Origin: Phorcus lineatus
Taxonomy: Eukaryota > Mollusca > Gastropoda > Trochida > Trochidae
Direction: 5' to 3'
NCBI GenBank assembly: GCA_921293015.1
Contig: OV121094.1
Span: 37,942,054 to 38,006,053, forward strand
Length of the DNA: 64,000 bases
Shown here piece by piece: positions 23,490 through 35,890 of this stretch. A program made the translations under genes and the position numbers. Within the stretch, counting starts at the first letter, position 1, and the number at the start of each line of letters is the position of its first letter. The notes beneath the pieces were generated by a model that had not been told where the DNA came from, did no database searches, and worked only from the letters and a program-made list of their open reading frames with translations.

Positions 23490-26400
23490 ATGAATGTATT
23501 TTTTAATCTTAATTTTTATGAAATCACTTAATCGATCTAAAACTAGGTGCTACTACCCCTTTAAGCTCCTTAAGTATTCACGTCGCAGTCGTATGATGTG
23601 TTTGGTTTTGAAAACATGCCTGCTTCAACACACGGGATGCTAGGAAAACCGATACAAGTGTAGAATGACACAGCTTTTTCGAAACGTTAAAATGATAAAA
23701 ATGTAGAATCATACGGATGGATTTCTCCTCATTGCCCTAGGACAGTGATTAAACGCGAAAGATATTTTAAGCTGCTACAAATTCAATCCCTTTCAGCCTT
23801 TAATGTGATGTCAAGCTTAAACTCTTTTTGTTTTACCTTGCATGCAGTTACGAGGTTGTGACATTGCAAACATTTAAAAAAATAAAACAGTTTAATACTA
23901 TCAAAGAAAGATAACCTTATTGAAACAATAATTCAAAACCAATAACCTAAGATTAAATTATCGCTCTGGACAAAAACAATAATCATATTCATTAGATTCC
24001 GACTGAACTAATCTGTTTAACTGTGTCATGTTTGACGTTGAAATGTAATTATATTTCATTTCATCTCCGTAACTTCCTTGCTTGCAACCAGTAATCCTAT
24101 TTAAGACATAGCCTGAAGGGATCGAAGAGCGTTCGTGTTAGCACAAATTGCTTGCTTTGACTCTCACGGAAATCAGCCCCCTTTTTAAACAAAGCCATCC
24201 TTTTAATAGGCTCAAAACTATAAACAAATTAAAGAGAAAATCACAGGCTAACATCGAATTTTAAGTTTTCCATACGCATGAAATACATCTTTAGTTAAAA
24301 TAAATGTTCATTGTGTTATATTTTTCTTATTGCTGCCAATAACAAGATTAATGATCGACGAAAAACTATATGGACAGAAGGCGATTTGATTTAAGCGGAT
24401 GTAGGAACTGCCAATTTGTCAAAATAAATGATTTCCATTGTGAAAGATTGATTGGAAAGTTTATTATTTCATGAGTACAGGACCCATTGTCTTATTTTAC
24501 GATGTTCACGTAACAAAGTGAATTGAAATAATCCTGGCCGCTATCAAGTCAATAACAAAGTAAAGCAGAAATAAGGTTAAAGCTGGAGATTTCATCGGAA
24601 AGATTTACTTAATGACATACTAAAAAACCCATAGTATTTACCACTGTTATAAGAATCATTCTTTCTTTGAATTTTATTCAATGTAAAATCAAATATAAGA
24701 GAGATAGATGGAAAAATAGGGCAGAAGAAAGTTGCAGAGAAAGCAGCTAAGTATTTTTTTCAAAATTCTGACCATTTTCGTTATTCATGCAGTCGTGTGG
24801 TCGTTTATTTTAAGTATATTCTCAAACCAATGTCAAGGCCGTTCTGACGCTAGTAACACTCAGATCTGTCAAACTGAACAAACTTAGGGTTTATTTTGAA
24901 TTTGACAACATTGGTTTTGTCGCAGAGATCTGTGAATTTAAAAGGCAAGTTTGATTATAAATAAAACACGAATTCAAATTCTATAAGTTGATAAGCTGTC
25001 AAATTGAAAAACAGATCCCACACAGAAGAAATCAAATCATTAATTCTAAACCCTAACATAATTCAAGGTCATAAAATGTTGACAGAAGTATACGGAACGT
25101 TAATGATGGACCAATCTATTGATTCACTTGCCATGTAGTTTCCAATATTCAAAATTTAAAAGTTTTAATATGACCTTGCAAATAATGTCAAGGTCATTGC
25201 AATTTTTTTATACTCTTTCATCTTGCGAGAAACAAAGAAACAATTATTTAACATGTCGCTGACAATTTGATCATGCAGGTTCCTTTGTTTATTAAGTAAT
25301 GTCAAGGTCGCCAATATATTCTCGGCCGTCCGTCTTTCTGTAGAGAAGCATTGTATTCGATATATTAGATATCGAGATTCAGTAAATATCTCCCCGACAA
25401 GGATTTTATTTCGAATTCATGTTTTAACCGTTACAAAAGTCTCAAAACTTTAAGATGACATTTTCCTTGACAATAGGTTGATATTTTGTCCAAGATAAAA
25501 GAATTCGTTAGAAGGAAGTTCTAGTATGCATAAGCATCGTACCAAACGTGTGACATCGAATGTAAAAGGTGGTTATCAAAGTAATACATGAGGTATCATT
25601 CCAAACAATGAAAATATTTTTTTATCAAAACGATGTTGAGCAAATGGATTCGTCACACAATATGATGGCTCTCAGCATTCGTAATAAAACACTCACAAAA
25701 ACGTATCTTAAAATGAGTTTCATCGTCAAAGGAGATACAAGCCTTGGGCATAGTCTTTGGTACTGATCTAGATCACCTTTCAAAGAATCATTACCATCTA
25801 ATTACTCTGTAATACACCGGGCGGGCATAGTTGCTTAATTCACACGATGACATTACAGTGTCATTTTCTGGCGTTTGGCAATCGTCTTTGTCGTTTTCTC
25901 ATTCTACCCTCTGCAGTACGTGACCATAATTAGACGTAGATGGAAACATGAAGGGACATATCTTCAAGCCCAAAGCCTTTACAGACTCATTGTTGCTTTG
26001 ATGTACATACATCTTCTGCTTCCTAAAGTCTCCATGGTCTATTCCAATGGAAATAAAAAAATCTGATAATAACCTTTACTGAAGTACATACACCTGCGGA
26101 CCTGTGTAGATATAGGTCATATATTGTCATTGTCCCTAATATTCCTGTTTAACTATTGTTCAAATCTCCAACGAAGGTTCTCGACTTAGTTGCTGCAATA
26201 GGAATTCGTGACATTTAATCATGATCTAACGAATCTAAAGAGTCGCAAGAGACAAAGACAGGCGGGAAAGATGTGTGAATACTCTGTTGCTGTCCTCACT
26301 GTGAATAGCCTCATTGATTCAGCTTTACATATACAACTATGTAATAACCTTGATCAATGTGTACTCGCGCCTGAATTCACAGGTCTGTGAATCGCCCTGT

Positions 26401-27252
26401 ATTCTCTGTGCTATCTGAATGGCTGTTTAGGAATCCAACGTGAAGGAGACAATACAACAATTCACCGCATCTGCAGGCCCGTGACTTAACTTGTTGAAAT
26501 GGACGGAAATTGGAACGGATTTGTTATTTGTGCAGAGTCGATACATAGGAAAAACTAGATTTAGATAAAAGTTGTCAAACGATTGCAAAAAAACAACAAA
26601 TTATTTTTCTTTTGTCATTTCAAAATGCAAAATTAAAAATAAATTTAGCATATAAATCATCTATAGCAGATATAATTGCAATGAATGTAAAAGGTTGTTC
26701 CTCAAAGATGGTAGTACGAAGAAACTTTATTACGTCTTACAAATAAAATCATAAAAGTGAATGTATATAACAAAGCATCTACATATGTTTTTTTAAAATT
26801 CATCCCGATTGTTTTATTAAGGTTTTAGCTTGTTAAAGTTATAAGTTGATGTGGCAGAAATCCACCTCCCTTTTTCTCTATTGTTTGATTTCCACTTAAT
26901 AAACCAACTTCAGATTTTTACAATATATTTTCTTGCTTGATCGTATGCTGCCACTTCCTTTCAAATTATGGGGGAACAAACTCCCTAGGATAAGACATTT
27001 CCCATGAACCGTTCACTATTTTCCAATTTGAAAGTTTGATACAGATTTAACATTTACAACTGCAATGTAACGTGTCGCAAATCATTCTAATTACTGCTAG
27101 CAGAATGGATGGGAATTATTTGCCCCAGCTTACCATGCTAGTCACCACACTGTTGACATTAACACATAAGCTTTTCTGTATTTGAACAAACTTTCAAAAT
27201 GATGTCAGGCATTGGTTTGCAACTAAACTGAGCAAAAATGATTTTTTTTCTG
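23490..27252. other. Intergenic, no gene recognised
   Basis: AT-rich. A run of TCAAGGTC motifs lies between about 24830 and 25310 (two perfect TCAAGGTCA at 25063-25071 and 25188-25196). Short open frames (25569-25766, 25875-26066, 26208-26390) show no domain. Confidence 0.45.
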
Positions 27253-27599
27253 TTACAAAAATTGTAATATTTGTTTTAAATCAATTATTGCATTCGTATG
27301 TTGTGCAAAGATCAATTGGGTATGGTCAGAAGACAGAAACACATAATCACGCTTGTCTTTTACGTTGATAACATTAATGACGTCTGAATACCCTCCCAAA
27401 TGAATTTCAGAGAATAAAGAGAATCGATCGAGGTGATCAGTAATGATTGCGTCCACCTGTAGCATCTCGTACAGCCACATGAATCTTAGAACGCTAGTGA
27501 ACACTGCCCGAGCGTCATTGCTCAACAATGTGATGTTGAAGATCTTGCAACGTCTGTGGTGGATTAACTTGTTGACAATCACGTCGACCTAGTTCGTCC

Positions 27600-28251
27600 G
27601 AGATGGTGGTGTAGTGTTCAGCGCGCTGGCCTGTCACGGCAATGACCCGGGTTCGAATCCAGGTGACACCAAACATTTCTGACCTGGGCTTAACCTGCGT
27701 TGTGTCCTTGGGCAAGGCACTTCATCCACATTGCACTCAGTCCACCCAGCTGTACAAATGGGTAACTGAATGGTTGTACGGACCTACATGGTCGCGCGAA
27801 GCGCTCTGTAGATGCATCGAAAGTGCAATTTCCCTCAGGGTTATAATGTACATTGTACAGCCAGTGAGCAGTCCTGGATTGGGTGAGGTGAGGTGAGTTG
27901 GTGTTTAACGCCGCTTTCAAGATTATTTCACTTATATCGCGGCCGCTAGTATAATTGCAGGGAGAAAGCCCGCAACACTATTGTGGCTATGCATTGCGGT
28001 GAAACCTGCGAGCATCGGCTGGAACTAGCGAACCATGGGTGGTGCTGCGCTGAATTTCTGTGTAGCATTGCACCCAAATCTGACTGCGTGTAGAACAGAT
28101 CTCTACTGCAGACAAAGTTGCCGAGCCCATGGCGGGATTCGAACCACGGACCTCCTGATCCGAAGCCGAACGCGCTAACCACTGCGCTATCCCGCCCCCT
28201 CCTGGATTGGGTATTAGGCGTTAAAATTATCATTATTATTATTATATTATT
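27600..28251 (+). mobile_element. Second tRNA-SINE type (S2), interrupted by an S1 copy
   Basis: Plus strand. tRNA-like head with box A TGGTGTAGTGTTCAG (27606-27620) and box B GGTTCGAATCC (27650-27660); a central block tgtccttgggcaaggcac (27703-27720) of a type shared by broadly distributed invertebrate SINEs (family naming tentative); 3' end taggcgttaaa followed by an ATT-repeat tail (28232-28251). The S2 body is split at 27884/28213 by the S1 insertion. It sits inside the Tc1 relic, between the NPIE and DELGRR codons. Confidence 0.82.
27885..28199 (-). mobile_element. tRNA-derived SINE, full length, family S1 copy 2 (nested)
   Basis: 315 bp, minus strand, closely similar to the copy at 23159-23479. 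Box A lies around 28172-28188, box B at 28135-28145, and the CACCT-repeat tail at the low-coordinate end. It is flanked by a perfect 13-bp direct repeat TCCTGGATTGGGT (27872-27884 and 28200-28212), which is S2 sequence, so S1 jumped into an existing S2 copy. Confidence 0.95.
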
Positions 28252-29006
28252 CGATCGGATTGAGGTCGAGGCTCCGCGATGGCAAATCCAGGACTTGAAC
28301 CCCAGCATTCGTGAGAAAATTATGCGTCAGAACTGCTGTATGCCGTGTCTCTGCATGAACGGAAGGAGAACAGGTTTCAAAATCTGATCCCTGTACTGGA
28401 CAGCATTTAAGTTCCCTTAAACAACAACCAGTGGAGAACGACCATATGCACAGAAAGACCCCCAAACCATGACGCTGCCGCCACCAAATCGGTCAACCTC
28501 CCGTATGCAAACTTTAGCTTGGCGTTCACCTTATCTGCGGTACACACGGGCCCTGCCGTCGGCAAATCTCAAGGTGTATGAGATTCGTCACTAAGAACAA
28601 TGGAATTCCAATGTCGTTGAGTTATCTCAAGTGACTTGTGGCCCACTCAAGACGGTTACGGTGATGAAAAGGTGTAAGGATAGGTCATCTTTTGGGTCTC
28701 CATTGGCGAAGTCCACCGGCACGCAAGCGATTTCTGACAGTTTGTGGGGTTATCCGTCCACCAAATACCTCCTTACTTGTGGAAGTTGCAAATTTGTTGT
28801 GAAGATGACGTATTGCGTATTCAAAAATGTTTGTCGTGAACAGTTGAAGGCTCTTGCTTCAGTGACCACGGACTCATCAGCAGCATGGAGCCTCCCCACA
28901 GCCTCCCCACAGCGCGTTGACGTTCTTCATATGTAAGTCGCGGCATTGCCAAAAGGTCATCAAAATTAAAATTTCAATTTGTTTTTCCAAATGAGCTCCA
29001 ATCTGC

Positions 29007-29326
29007 TTGCCACCACTGGACTCAATACCTTAACGTGGTGTGGTGGTTTGCGTGCTTCAGAGACCCCAAGAGCTATGCCAGCTGGAGCTAACCAGCTCCT
29101 GGTAGGGTCACCCAAACTGGACAGGTCGACGGGTAGAAGCCAGACTAAATTTGAGTCCTTCCAAAACCTGTTGTCTGTCTCTCACTATGCCTTTCTTTCC
29201 GTCTTTTCCCTCATCCTTTCGATCCCTTTCTCCCTAATCTGTCTACTCTCTTTTTGATGCTTGTCATCCACGTGTTTAATAACTGAAATATTGTTCAAAG
29301 CACGTTAAACCTCAACTCACTCACTT
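29007..29326 (+). repeat. Dispersed ~320-bp repeat, copy 1
   Basis: Starts near ccaccactggactcaatacc and ends gcacgttaaacctcaactca. A second copy lies inverted at 37459-37774. An open frame runs across part of it (about 28979-29257), but the other copy does not keep the same protein, so coding is doubtful. Possibly the 3' end of a non-LTR element or another SINE; no polymerase III boxes were recognised. Confidence 0.75.
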
Positions 29327-31116
29327 CAATGTGCTTACTCAGTTCATGCAAACATGCATTGATTGACCTCATGATTTTGCGTTTGCGCGTGAATTCCCAG
29401 TTTTCCGATCTTTTGGGCTACAAAGTCAATGATTGCACGTGACTTCACAAATTCCTCACGTAAAAAGGAGTCAAAACCATTACTTTCGTTACAAATAGTG
29501 TTTAAAATATTTCAATGAACAGACAGAAACGATTTCATAAAGCATGACATTGCATAAAACAAAGCGTCTCGTGCTCTTAAATAAAACATATCCTGTGTAT
29601 AGAATAAACAGTTTAATTTAACTCACCTTAATCGCATTTTACGATCTTACTGCAGGAAATTAATAATACAAATAAGACTCACGCATGACAGCTTCTTATG
29701 CCAACCCTATGCAACACAATTCGTTAACATTTATTAATGTAGAAACATGTTTCTATGGAAAAGTGAAACATGTTATCTTAGATGTAAGAAAACTAGCAGG
29801 GGAAGTGAAGGCTGCTGATGTAGCGGGCACCTGCGAGAGTCAATCTTCCACGCTTTACTGAGCACCGGGATTTGATCGTTGCCGATGCTTGCTAATCAAT
29901 GGATAGGGACAGCGAATTCTCTGTGAGCGACAGACGTACATTACTAGGTGCCATATTGTCACTGTTTCTTTCCGCCTAATTGCGTTAGCTCATTGCACAC
30001 TTGTAATGAAGAGCTGGTCACTACTCCGAATTATTGCGGTCGATACTCCCGACAAATCCCGAATTATAGCCTTCGGTCCTGGCAAGCTTGGGTACAAACA
30101 AGCAGAGTTGTTTCCAAGTCTTAGCCTCCTTGGTCCATAATTGGTGGCATTGATTCCCCATTTCACTAGTCGCACTGAAACAATCCTAGAAAGATTACAG
30201 AGAAAGAGAACGAGCTTTCGGGAACAGTTGTATATTTCTTTCAATCGCAATCAGTAGTAACGTCTCTTCTCGACTAATTGCCTCTCTCGAAGTGTTTATA
30301 CGGCGTCTTAATAAGCGGCATTGTTGAGCTGAAATCATCTTATTAATTCATAGGCGCCTCGTTCTCCGACATTAGATAACATCATTGTATGAGAATGCAA
30401 GAATAACTTCATTTTCAGTTGAGCATATTTAATACCCATGAGCCGGATGATTCTAAAGCGCTCTGCAGTGTCTTGGAGTGACTTTGCGCCCTTCATCATC
30501 AACTAAGTATAATCCCAAGACACTTCACTCGTCAACACGATACTTCTTTTGAAGCAATTACAATATTTTCCAAATATTAAATGCAACCATAGAAATAATT
30601 TGCATTACCGGTGACAGCTGGGATGATATAATTTGTCACTTGCATCCCGAACGAAGTTCCAACTAACCTTACTGCGCTTATTTATGTCTTAAATACATCT
30701 GTAATATAACATAGCAGAACACGTGACATCGACAGTACTCCCTATCTCGGATGAAACGCATTTATATCTATCCACGATTATCTTATCATCCCTATGTCTT
30801 TTGTATTTTCTTACAATCAATATAATGCTTAATTTCTCATCATATATCACATACATATAAAACACTATTGACACATGTAATATCAGTCTTTCTATACAAA
30901 ATATTACTGTAGGACGTTGGAAGAGGACATGGGAGAGGGTTGCACAAAGTTGGATTTCTTGCACTCAATCCTTTCTTTTGAATAAATATGTTTAAATCAA
31001 ATGTCCTTTCTTGAAATCGCAATTATGTTCCTAAGTTTTATGAAGTCAACAAAATACATAGTAAGGTCTGAACATGGTCACTATTGCATATCAAGCTCAA
31101 TATGAAAGATTATTTT
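29327..31116. other. Intergenic with a GC-richer island, no gene recognised
   Basis: A stretch of higher GC at about 29800-30200 stands out, with no coding signature that can be defended (the minus frame at 29990-30250 has no domain). Candidate conserved non-coding element. The remainder is plain AT-rich sequence. Confidence 0.4.
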
Positions 31117-31394
31117 CCCTTCCCACAGAGGTAGCCCCGTTATAAATTCCTATATTGACCTCTGTCCTAATACGAGCGATTCTGGTCTAGAAATGTAGTT
31201 CTCTGATTTGACTACATTATAAAATTTTCGAAAAGCTTTAGTGATTTCGCGACTGCATATGTAGGCTATTCATGCCCGTGGTGTCTTCATTGGCTGAATA
31301 CTTGCAGATAGTCTGCAAAATGAAGCTCGAGAACGTTCGTATTATAACAGCGGTTAGTATAGAATGACGGAACTACCTCAGTGGTCAGAGAATG
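31117..31394. mobile_element. TIR element, ~280 bp, related to the 10.6-kb hairpin
   Basis: Left end cccacagaggtagccccgtt; right end, on the other strand, tgaccactgaggtagttccg. Both have the GAGGTAG core of the 10607-10681 hairpin arms and continue into a TATA-containing segment. The middle is non-coding. No clear target duplication remains. Confidence 0.6.
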
Positions 31395-33245
31395 AATAAC
31401 CGAATGCTTACATTTATTTAGGAATTGACTTGTCTAAGGTCATGATAGTTTTATGAAATGCATGTGCCTGTATACAATGAATGTCTGATATACTTAAACT
31501 AACTATGATTTAGATAAATCTAAAGACCTAAAAATCAGATAATCGAATCAAAATGTAAGATTAACGTTGGGAATAACTACATGGTACTTGCTTGTATAGC
31601 AAATACATTGTCTACAATATCAACCCTCAAATTCATACTTAAAGATCGACCATACACTCATATGACAAGGACTTTGAAGAAGTACAGCCTGCTCTTCCAT
31701 GACAAACTTCACCAATGTGTTTTTGCCGTGGCTAGGGTGTGTCAGCTTTGTAATAATGCAGTCAAGGTTACGCGTTAGGAATCTGAACCCCTATGACTAG
31801 TCATTAATATGTACTTTGTAGACTTATTATCTGATATTAGACAGAAAATACGAATGATTAGAAATAAGCCAAGGAAATCGAGAACGTTTGGTTTGTAGAT
31901 CAGTTTATTGAAAATATACCTTAGAATAATATAGTCCTCCTCGAGATACATACCCATGGACATTGATAAAGCGTCACCCGATCCATTTTGGGACAACTTT
32001 TTACCCATTACATACTGTGAATTTAAACGGTGTACAGATTATGAATGACGAGACCTTTAACGAATTTGCGCTGAACAGAGTGTCGTTTCCACAGGCGATA
32101 AGCCTCTGTGATCGGTATAAGCTAAGATAAAGAAGAGCTAAGTTTTGTTAGGAGGATCCCATGGTTCTAACCCTGACCTTCATTATGACAATGCGTTGAC
32201 GCAAAATAAAAAAGCCGTAACATCAGAGGTAGTATACCGCCGTACGCACACACAGCTCTTGTTAGTCGTTACTGCACTCAGTTACTGCACTCAGTAACCC
32301 ATATCAGCTCATGCCCTCCGCATAGGAAAAGCGCAATCTAAATTATAGGGAGAAAGAAACCTCCCTTGAAGCCTACGAATACACATGTGTACATTCTGTC
32401 TAATTAATAGGTACTCCCTTTACCTAATTGATGGCATTTATATATAAAAAGTGATATTTTACAAATACATAACATTCATTTCGTTTGCCGTTTTGTAACA
32501 TTTAGTGTAAAAACAACTATGATTAGTGCATATGCACATTATATTAAACGAAACACGTAAAAGATAATTTACCATGGGCCGTACTATTTTTCCTTTCCGA
32601 TACCGTTCACATCATTGGGTTTTAGTGTATAATCTATACATAGGACAAAGCTCACTTGTTATTAATTACGAGAACGAAGCTAACAACTTCGGGTAATGAT
32701 CAGGCTGTGACTCCTTCAAGGTATTTTCGCTGAACTGATTCTCGCTAACATCTCTTGCTCTATTATGGATTTAATTATCTCGATTAATCTACATGAAAAG
32801 CACTCACGCACGTGCTTGTAAGTTATCAAGGCATTATTACGCTAGTGATTTATTACCAAGAATATAGAACGCTAAGTTCCGGGAACGTGATTTTGTGTTG
32901 AAGACAGCAAGGAGTCAATCGATTTTGGGTATTGTGCACCTGCTCAACTTCTTTGCTTGAAACTTACCTTGTTCCAAACAGAATCCATTGCCGACAAAAA
33001 TCACATACAGTACTTTACTCAATCAAACTGATAATGGTCTTCAATTGGATATCGCGATTGGTTTTGCTCTGGTTAAAGAGATGGTACGTCTTTGATTACA
33101 CTTGTGAAATGATTAATGTGATCGGATTCATGAAATGAATACGTTTACCGAGATTTCAAAAATACGCTAATAAAGCATGGCGTGATGGGAGTTACCTTCA
33201 GTATTTACTGAAAGGTACATTCTTTTCACATTGGTGCAAAATACA
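31395..33245. other. Intergenic, no gene recognised
   Basis: AT-rich. Short frames at 31581-31778, 31775-32008 and 32932-33138 lack domains. A small direct duplication (gttactgcactca) occurs near 32268-32296. Confidence 0.5.
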
Positions 33246-33468
33246 TTAAAGAGCCACTCCGTGAGTTGTTGGAGTCATATATGTCAAACTTAATCAATGG
33301 TGTCACTTGATCGCAAAGTATAGACTGTTACCAAAAAAAATGTTTTAAAGCTTATTAGTGTTTCACAGTGACAATATGAAGGTAGAACGTCGCAATTGTG
33401 ATCGGAAACCGGACAGAGGCGCGCGTCAAATAGTCAAACGTAATTGTGGAGACTTTTCTAAAACAGCC

Positions 33469-33546
33469 AGGAGGGTAGTTAGGAGTCGATAGTGTTTGTT
33501 AGGTTATAGGAGGGTAGTTAGGAGTCGATAGTGTTTGTTAGGTTAT
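33469..33546 (+). repeat. Perfect 39-bp tandem duplication
   Basis: Two identical 39-bp units starting aggagggtagttaggagtcg (33469-33507 and 33508-33546), inside the left part of the TTAA element. Identity of the copies implies a recent duplication. Confidence 0.92.
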
Positions 33547-33599
33547 ATAACCAGTATCCATGTATATTGGACGTGGTATCTATGTTCCGTGCAATCTGG

Positions 33600-33720
33600 G
33601 AATGATCACAATCTGCAGATTGTTCGCTCACAATCTGCAGATTGTTCGAACAATCTAGGAATTTTTTTCATTCCTAGATTGTTTAAACAATCTGCAGATT
33701 GTGAGACCTGAACAATCTGG
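33600..33720. repeat. Left palindrome cluster of the foldback element
   Basis: Repeated 14-16-bp palindromes of the form ACAATCTGCAGATTGT plus CCTAGATTGTT variants, each flanked by ttcgaacaa or tttaaacaa spacers. Similar blocks occur at about 35965-36090 and 900-960. They look like repeated binding sites or secondary-structure modules. Confidence 0.85.
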
Positions 33721-33861
33721 GAATGATCACAATCTGGGAATTTACTTCTTTGTAGTATATCTTGCATTATAAAATGAGAATTGTCTAGTTTATTTAGGTT
33801 TTTCCTTGTGTATGCATCCAAATGATGGAGAATAGTTGTCAAGTCATAGATTGTGACAGGT

Positions 33862-34466
33862 TCATAGCTCGCCTATATATCAAACTGACGGAGTATAGGG
33901 ATCGATTCCTAGATTGTGAAGGGCTCACAGCGCGTCTATATGTCAAACTGAGGGAGTATAGGGATATATTCTCAGATTGTGAAGGGCTCACAGCTCTCTT
34001 TTATGTCAAACAGAGGGACTATGGGGCCGATTCTCAGATTGTGAAGGGCTCACAGCTCGCCTATATGTCAAACTGACGGAGTATATGTGTCGATTCTCAG
34101 ATTGTGAAGGGCTCATAGCTCGCGTTAATGTCCAACTGTCAGAGTACAGGGATATATTCTCAGATTGTGATGGCTCATAGCTCACCTTTATTTAAACTGA
34201 GAGGGTATAGCAGTCGATTCTCAGATTGTGATGGGCTCATAGCTCGCCTATAAACCAAACTTAGGGAGTATATGGGTCGATTCCTAGATTGTGAAGGGCT
34301 CATAGCGCGCCTATATGTCAAACTGAGGGAGTATAGGGATCTATTCTCAGATTGTGAAGGGCTCACAGCTCGCTTTTATGTCAAACTGAGGGAGTATAGG
34401 GGCCGATTCCTAGATTGTGAACGGCTCACAGCGCGTCTATATGTCAAGCTGAGAGAGTATAGGGAT
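33862..34466 (+). repeat. 63-bp tandem repeats, left foldback arm
   Basis: About ten units of roughly 63 bp built on gattgtgaagggctcacagc then ctatatgtcaaactgaggga. Because 63 is 21 codons, open frames run through several units (33822-34076 and 34272-34538) and encode near-identical 21-residue repeats. This follows from the period and is not evidence of a gene. Confidence 0.92.
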
Positions 34467-34540
34467 CTGAATGAAACAAAGATTGGCGAACAAGCTATAA
34501 TAGCTTATTTGAACGCCGCTATTTTACATGATACATAAAG

Positions 34541-35217
34541 CTGGAAACAAACACAAGAAAATGTGAAACTACAAAAGCAAAAAACGAACACAAAGCCGTT
34601 AACGGATAGGAGAATTGATTCAAAACTGTGTTCATTTTACAAAATGATCAATAATTTAACACCAGACTATCTTAGTGACCTTGTGCCCAGTCAAATCAGC
34701 CAAGCTTCAAATTATGATTTAAGAAATCAGTCAGACCTCCAAAATACACCATGTAGAACTTTTTGCAAAATGCTTTATCCCAGATACAACACGGCGTTGG
34801 AACATGCTTCCGGACGATATAAAAAATGCCACGTCTCTGCGAAAATTTAAACAATTAATACAAAATAAAGATTCCCATTATTCTCATTTCAATCTTAACT
34901 TTGGACCCCGTATATTACAAATTACACATTGCCGCCTTAGCATTGGCTCCAGCGACCTAAATGGAGACAAATACAAAAGATATATTTCTGACACACCCGC
35001 CTGTTCATGTGGTCACAATATTGAAGATGCATTCCATTACTTTTTTATCTGTCCATATTACCTACTTCTGAGAACTGAATGCTATTTTTACAAAATGGGA
35101 TATGACTTAAAGACAGTCCTGTTCGGAAAACAAAGCGGGAATAAAAATATAAACCAGAAAATACTGGAATCAGTTCATTTCTTCATAAGTTCTTCAAATA
35201 GATTTAACAATTCGTAA
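34541..35217 (+). pseudogene. Non-LTR retrotransposon reverse-transcriptase C-terminus, frameshifted
   Basis: The core of the foldback element. The first part (to about 34750) reads PLTDRRIDSKLCSFYKMINN and NYDLRNQSD, typical of the region after the RT catalytic domain in LINE proteins. After at least one frameshift near 34760-34800 comes RRWNMLPDDIKNATSLRKFK, then ITHCRLSIGSSDLNGDKYKR, and finally a Cys/His knuckle CSCGHNIEDAFHYFFIC (about 34999-35049), the usual C-terminal motif of such proteins. The RT active site itself is absent. It is a 3' fragment, dead, captured between the arms; no poly(A) tail or target duplication of its own was seen. Confidence 0.82.
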
Positions 35218-35261
35218 ACCATATAAAATCCAATTTCATAATGCTTTTACGGCCAGAGATA

Positions 35262-35890
35262 CCCTCTCAGTTTGATAAATAGGCAAGCTATGAGCCCTTC
35301 ACAATCTGAAAATCGACTCCTATACTCCCTCAGTTTGATATATAGGCGAGCTATGAGCCCTTCACAATCTCAGAATTGACTCCTATACTCTCTCAGTTTA
35401 AATAAAGGTGAACTGTGATCACTTCACAATCTGAGAATCGATCCCTATACTCCCTCAGTTTGACATAAAGCCGATCTGTGATCCCTTCACAATCTGAGAA
35501 TCGACTGCTACACCCTCTCAGTTTAAATAAGGATGAACTGTGAGCCCTTCACAATCTAGGAATCGACCCCTATACTCCGTCAGTTTGACATATAGGCGAG
35601 TTGTGAGCCCTTCACAATCTGAGAATCGATCCCTATACTCCCTCAGTTTGACATATAGGCGAGATGTGAGCCATTCACAATCTGAGAATTGACCCCTATA
35701 TTCTGTCAGTTTAAATAAAGGTGAGCTATGAGCCCTTAACAATCTAGGAATCAACCCTTACACCCCCTAAATTTGACATACAGACGAGCTGAGAGTCCTT
35801 CACAATCTGGGAATCGGCCCCCATACCCCCTCATTTTTAGAAAGAGACAAGCTGATTGCTCATCACAATCTAGGAATCGATCCTTATACT
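35262..35890 (-). repeat. 63-bp tandem repeats, right foldback arm
   Basis: About ten units, the reverse complement of the left-arm units (gggctca motif now tgagccc; phases near 35285, 35348, 35410, 35475, 35535, 35598, 35661, 35726, 35789 and 35850). Unit number matches the left arm by this count. An open minus frame at 35518-35754 is again an effect of the 63-bp period. Confidence 0.9.

Larger units (their letters stand above)
27515..28930 (-). pseudogene. Tc1/mariner transposase relic, split by SINE insertions
   Basis: Reading on the minus strand from about 28930 downward, pieces of a Tc1-type DDE transposase are clear: LSDES (first catalytic Asp kept), FADGRARVYRR then an in-frame stop, DRFGGGSVMVWG, a diverged region where the usual QDNARPHTA reads VHAETRHTA (second catalytic Asp lost), and SLDLNPIE ending at about 28249 (catalytic Glu kept). 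The continuation DELGRR...PPQTLQDLQ lies at 27515-27599, followed by a stop. The two parts are separated by about 650 bp of nested SINE sequence. Multiple stops and frameshifts make it non-functional. No element termini could be recognised. Confidence 0.88.

Noticed and set aside
27253-27582. 109-codon minus frame downstream of the Tc1 relic
   Set aside because: It overlaps the transposase C-terminus in another frame and has no transposase motifs; probably 3' flank of the element.
28118-28387. Open frame of 89 codons on the plus strand
   Set aside because: It runs through the S1 head, the S2 tail and the Tc1 relic; an accident of the nested insertions.
29990-30250. 86-codon minus frame in a GC-richer island
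   Set aside because: No domain or splice context; the composition fits conserved non-coding DNA at least as well.
33862-34466. CRISPR-like regular repeats
   Set aside because: There are no unique spacers; the units are contiguous tandem repeats in animal nuclear DNA.
33822-34538. Open frames encoding near-identical 21-residue repeats
   Set aside because: The underlying DNA repeat is 63 bp, so an open unit automatically gives an open array. The arm is inverted elsewhere and both strands show such frames.
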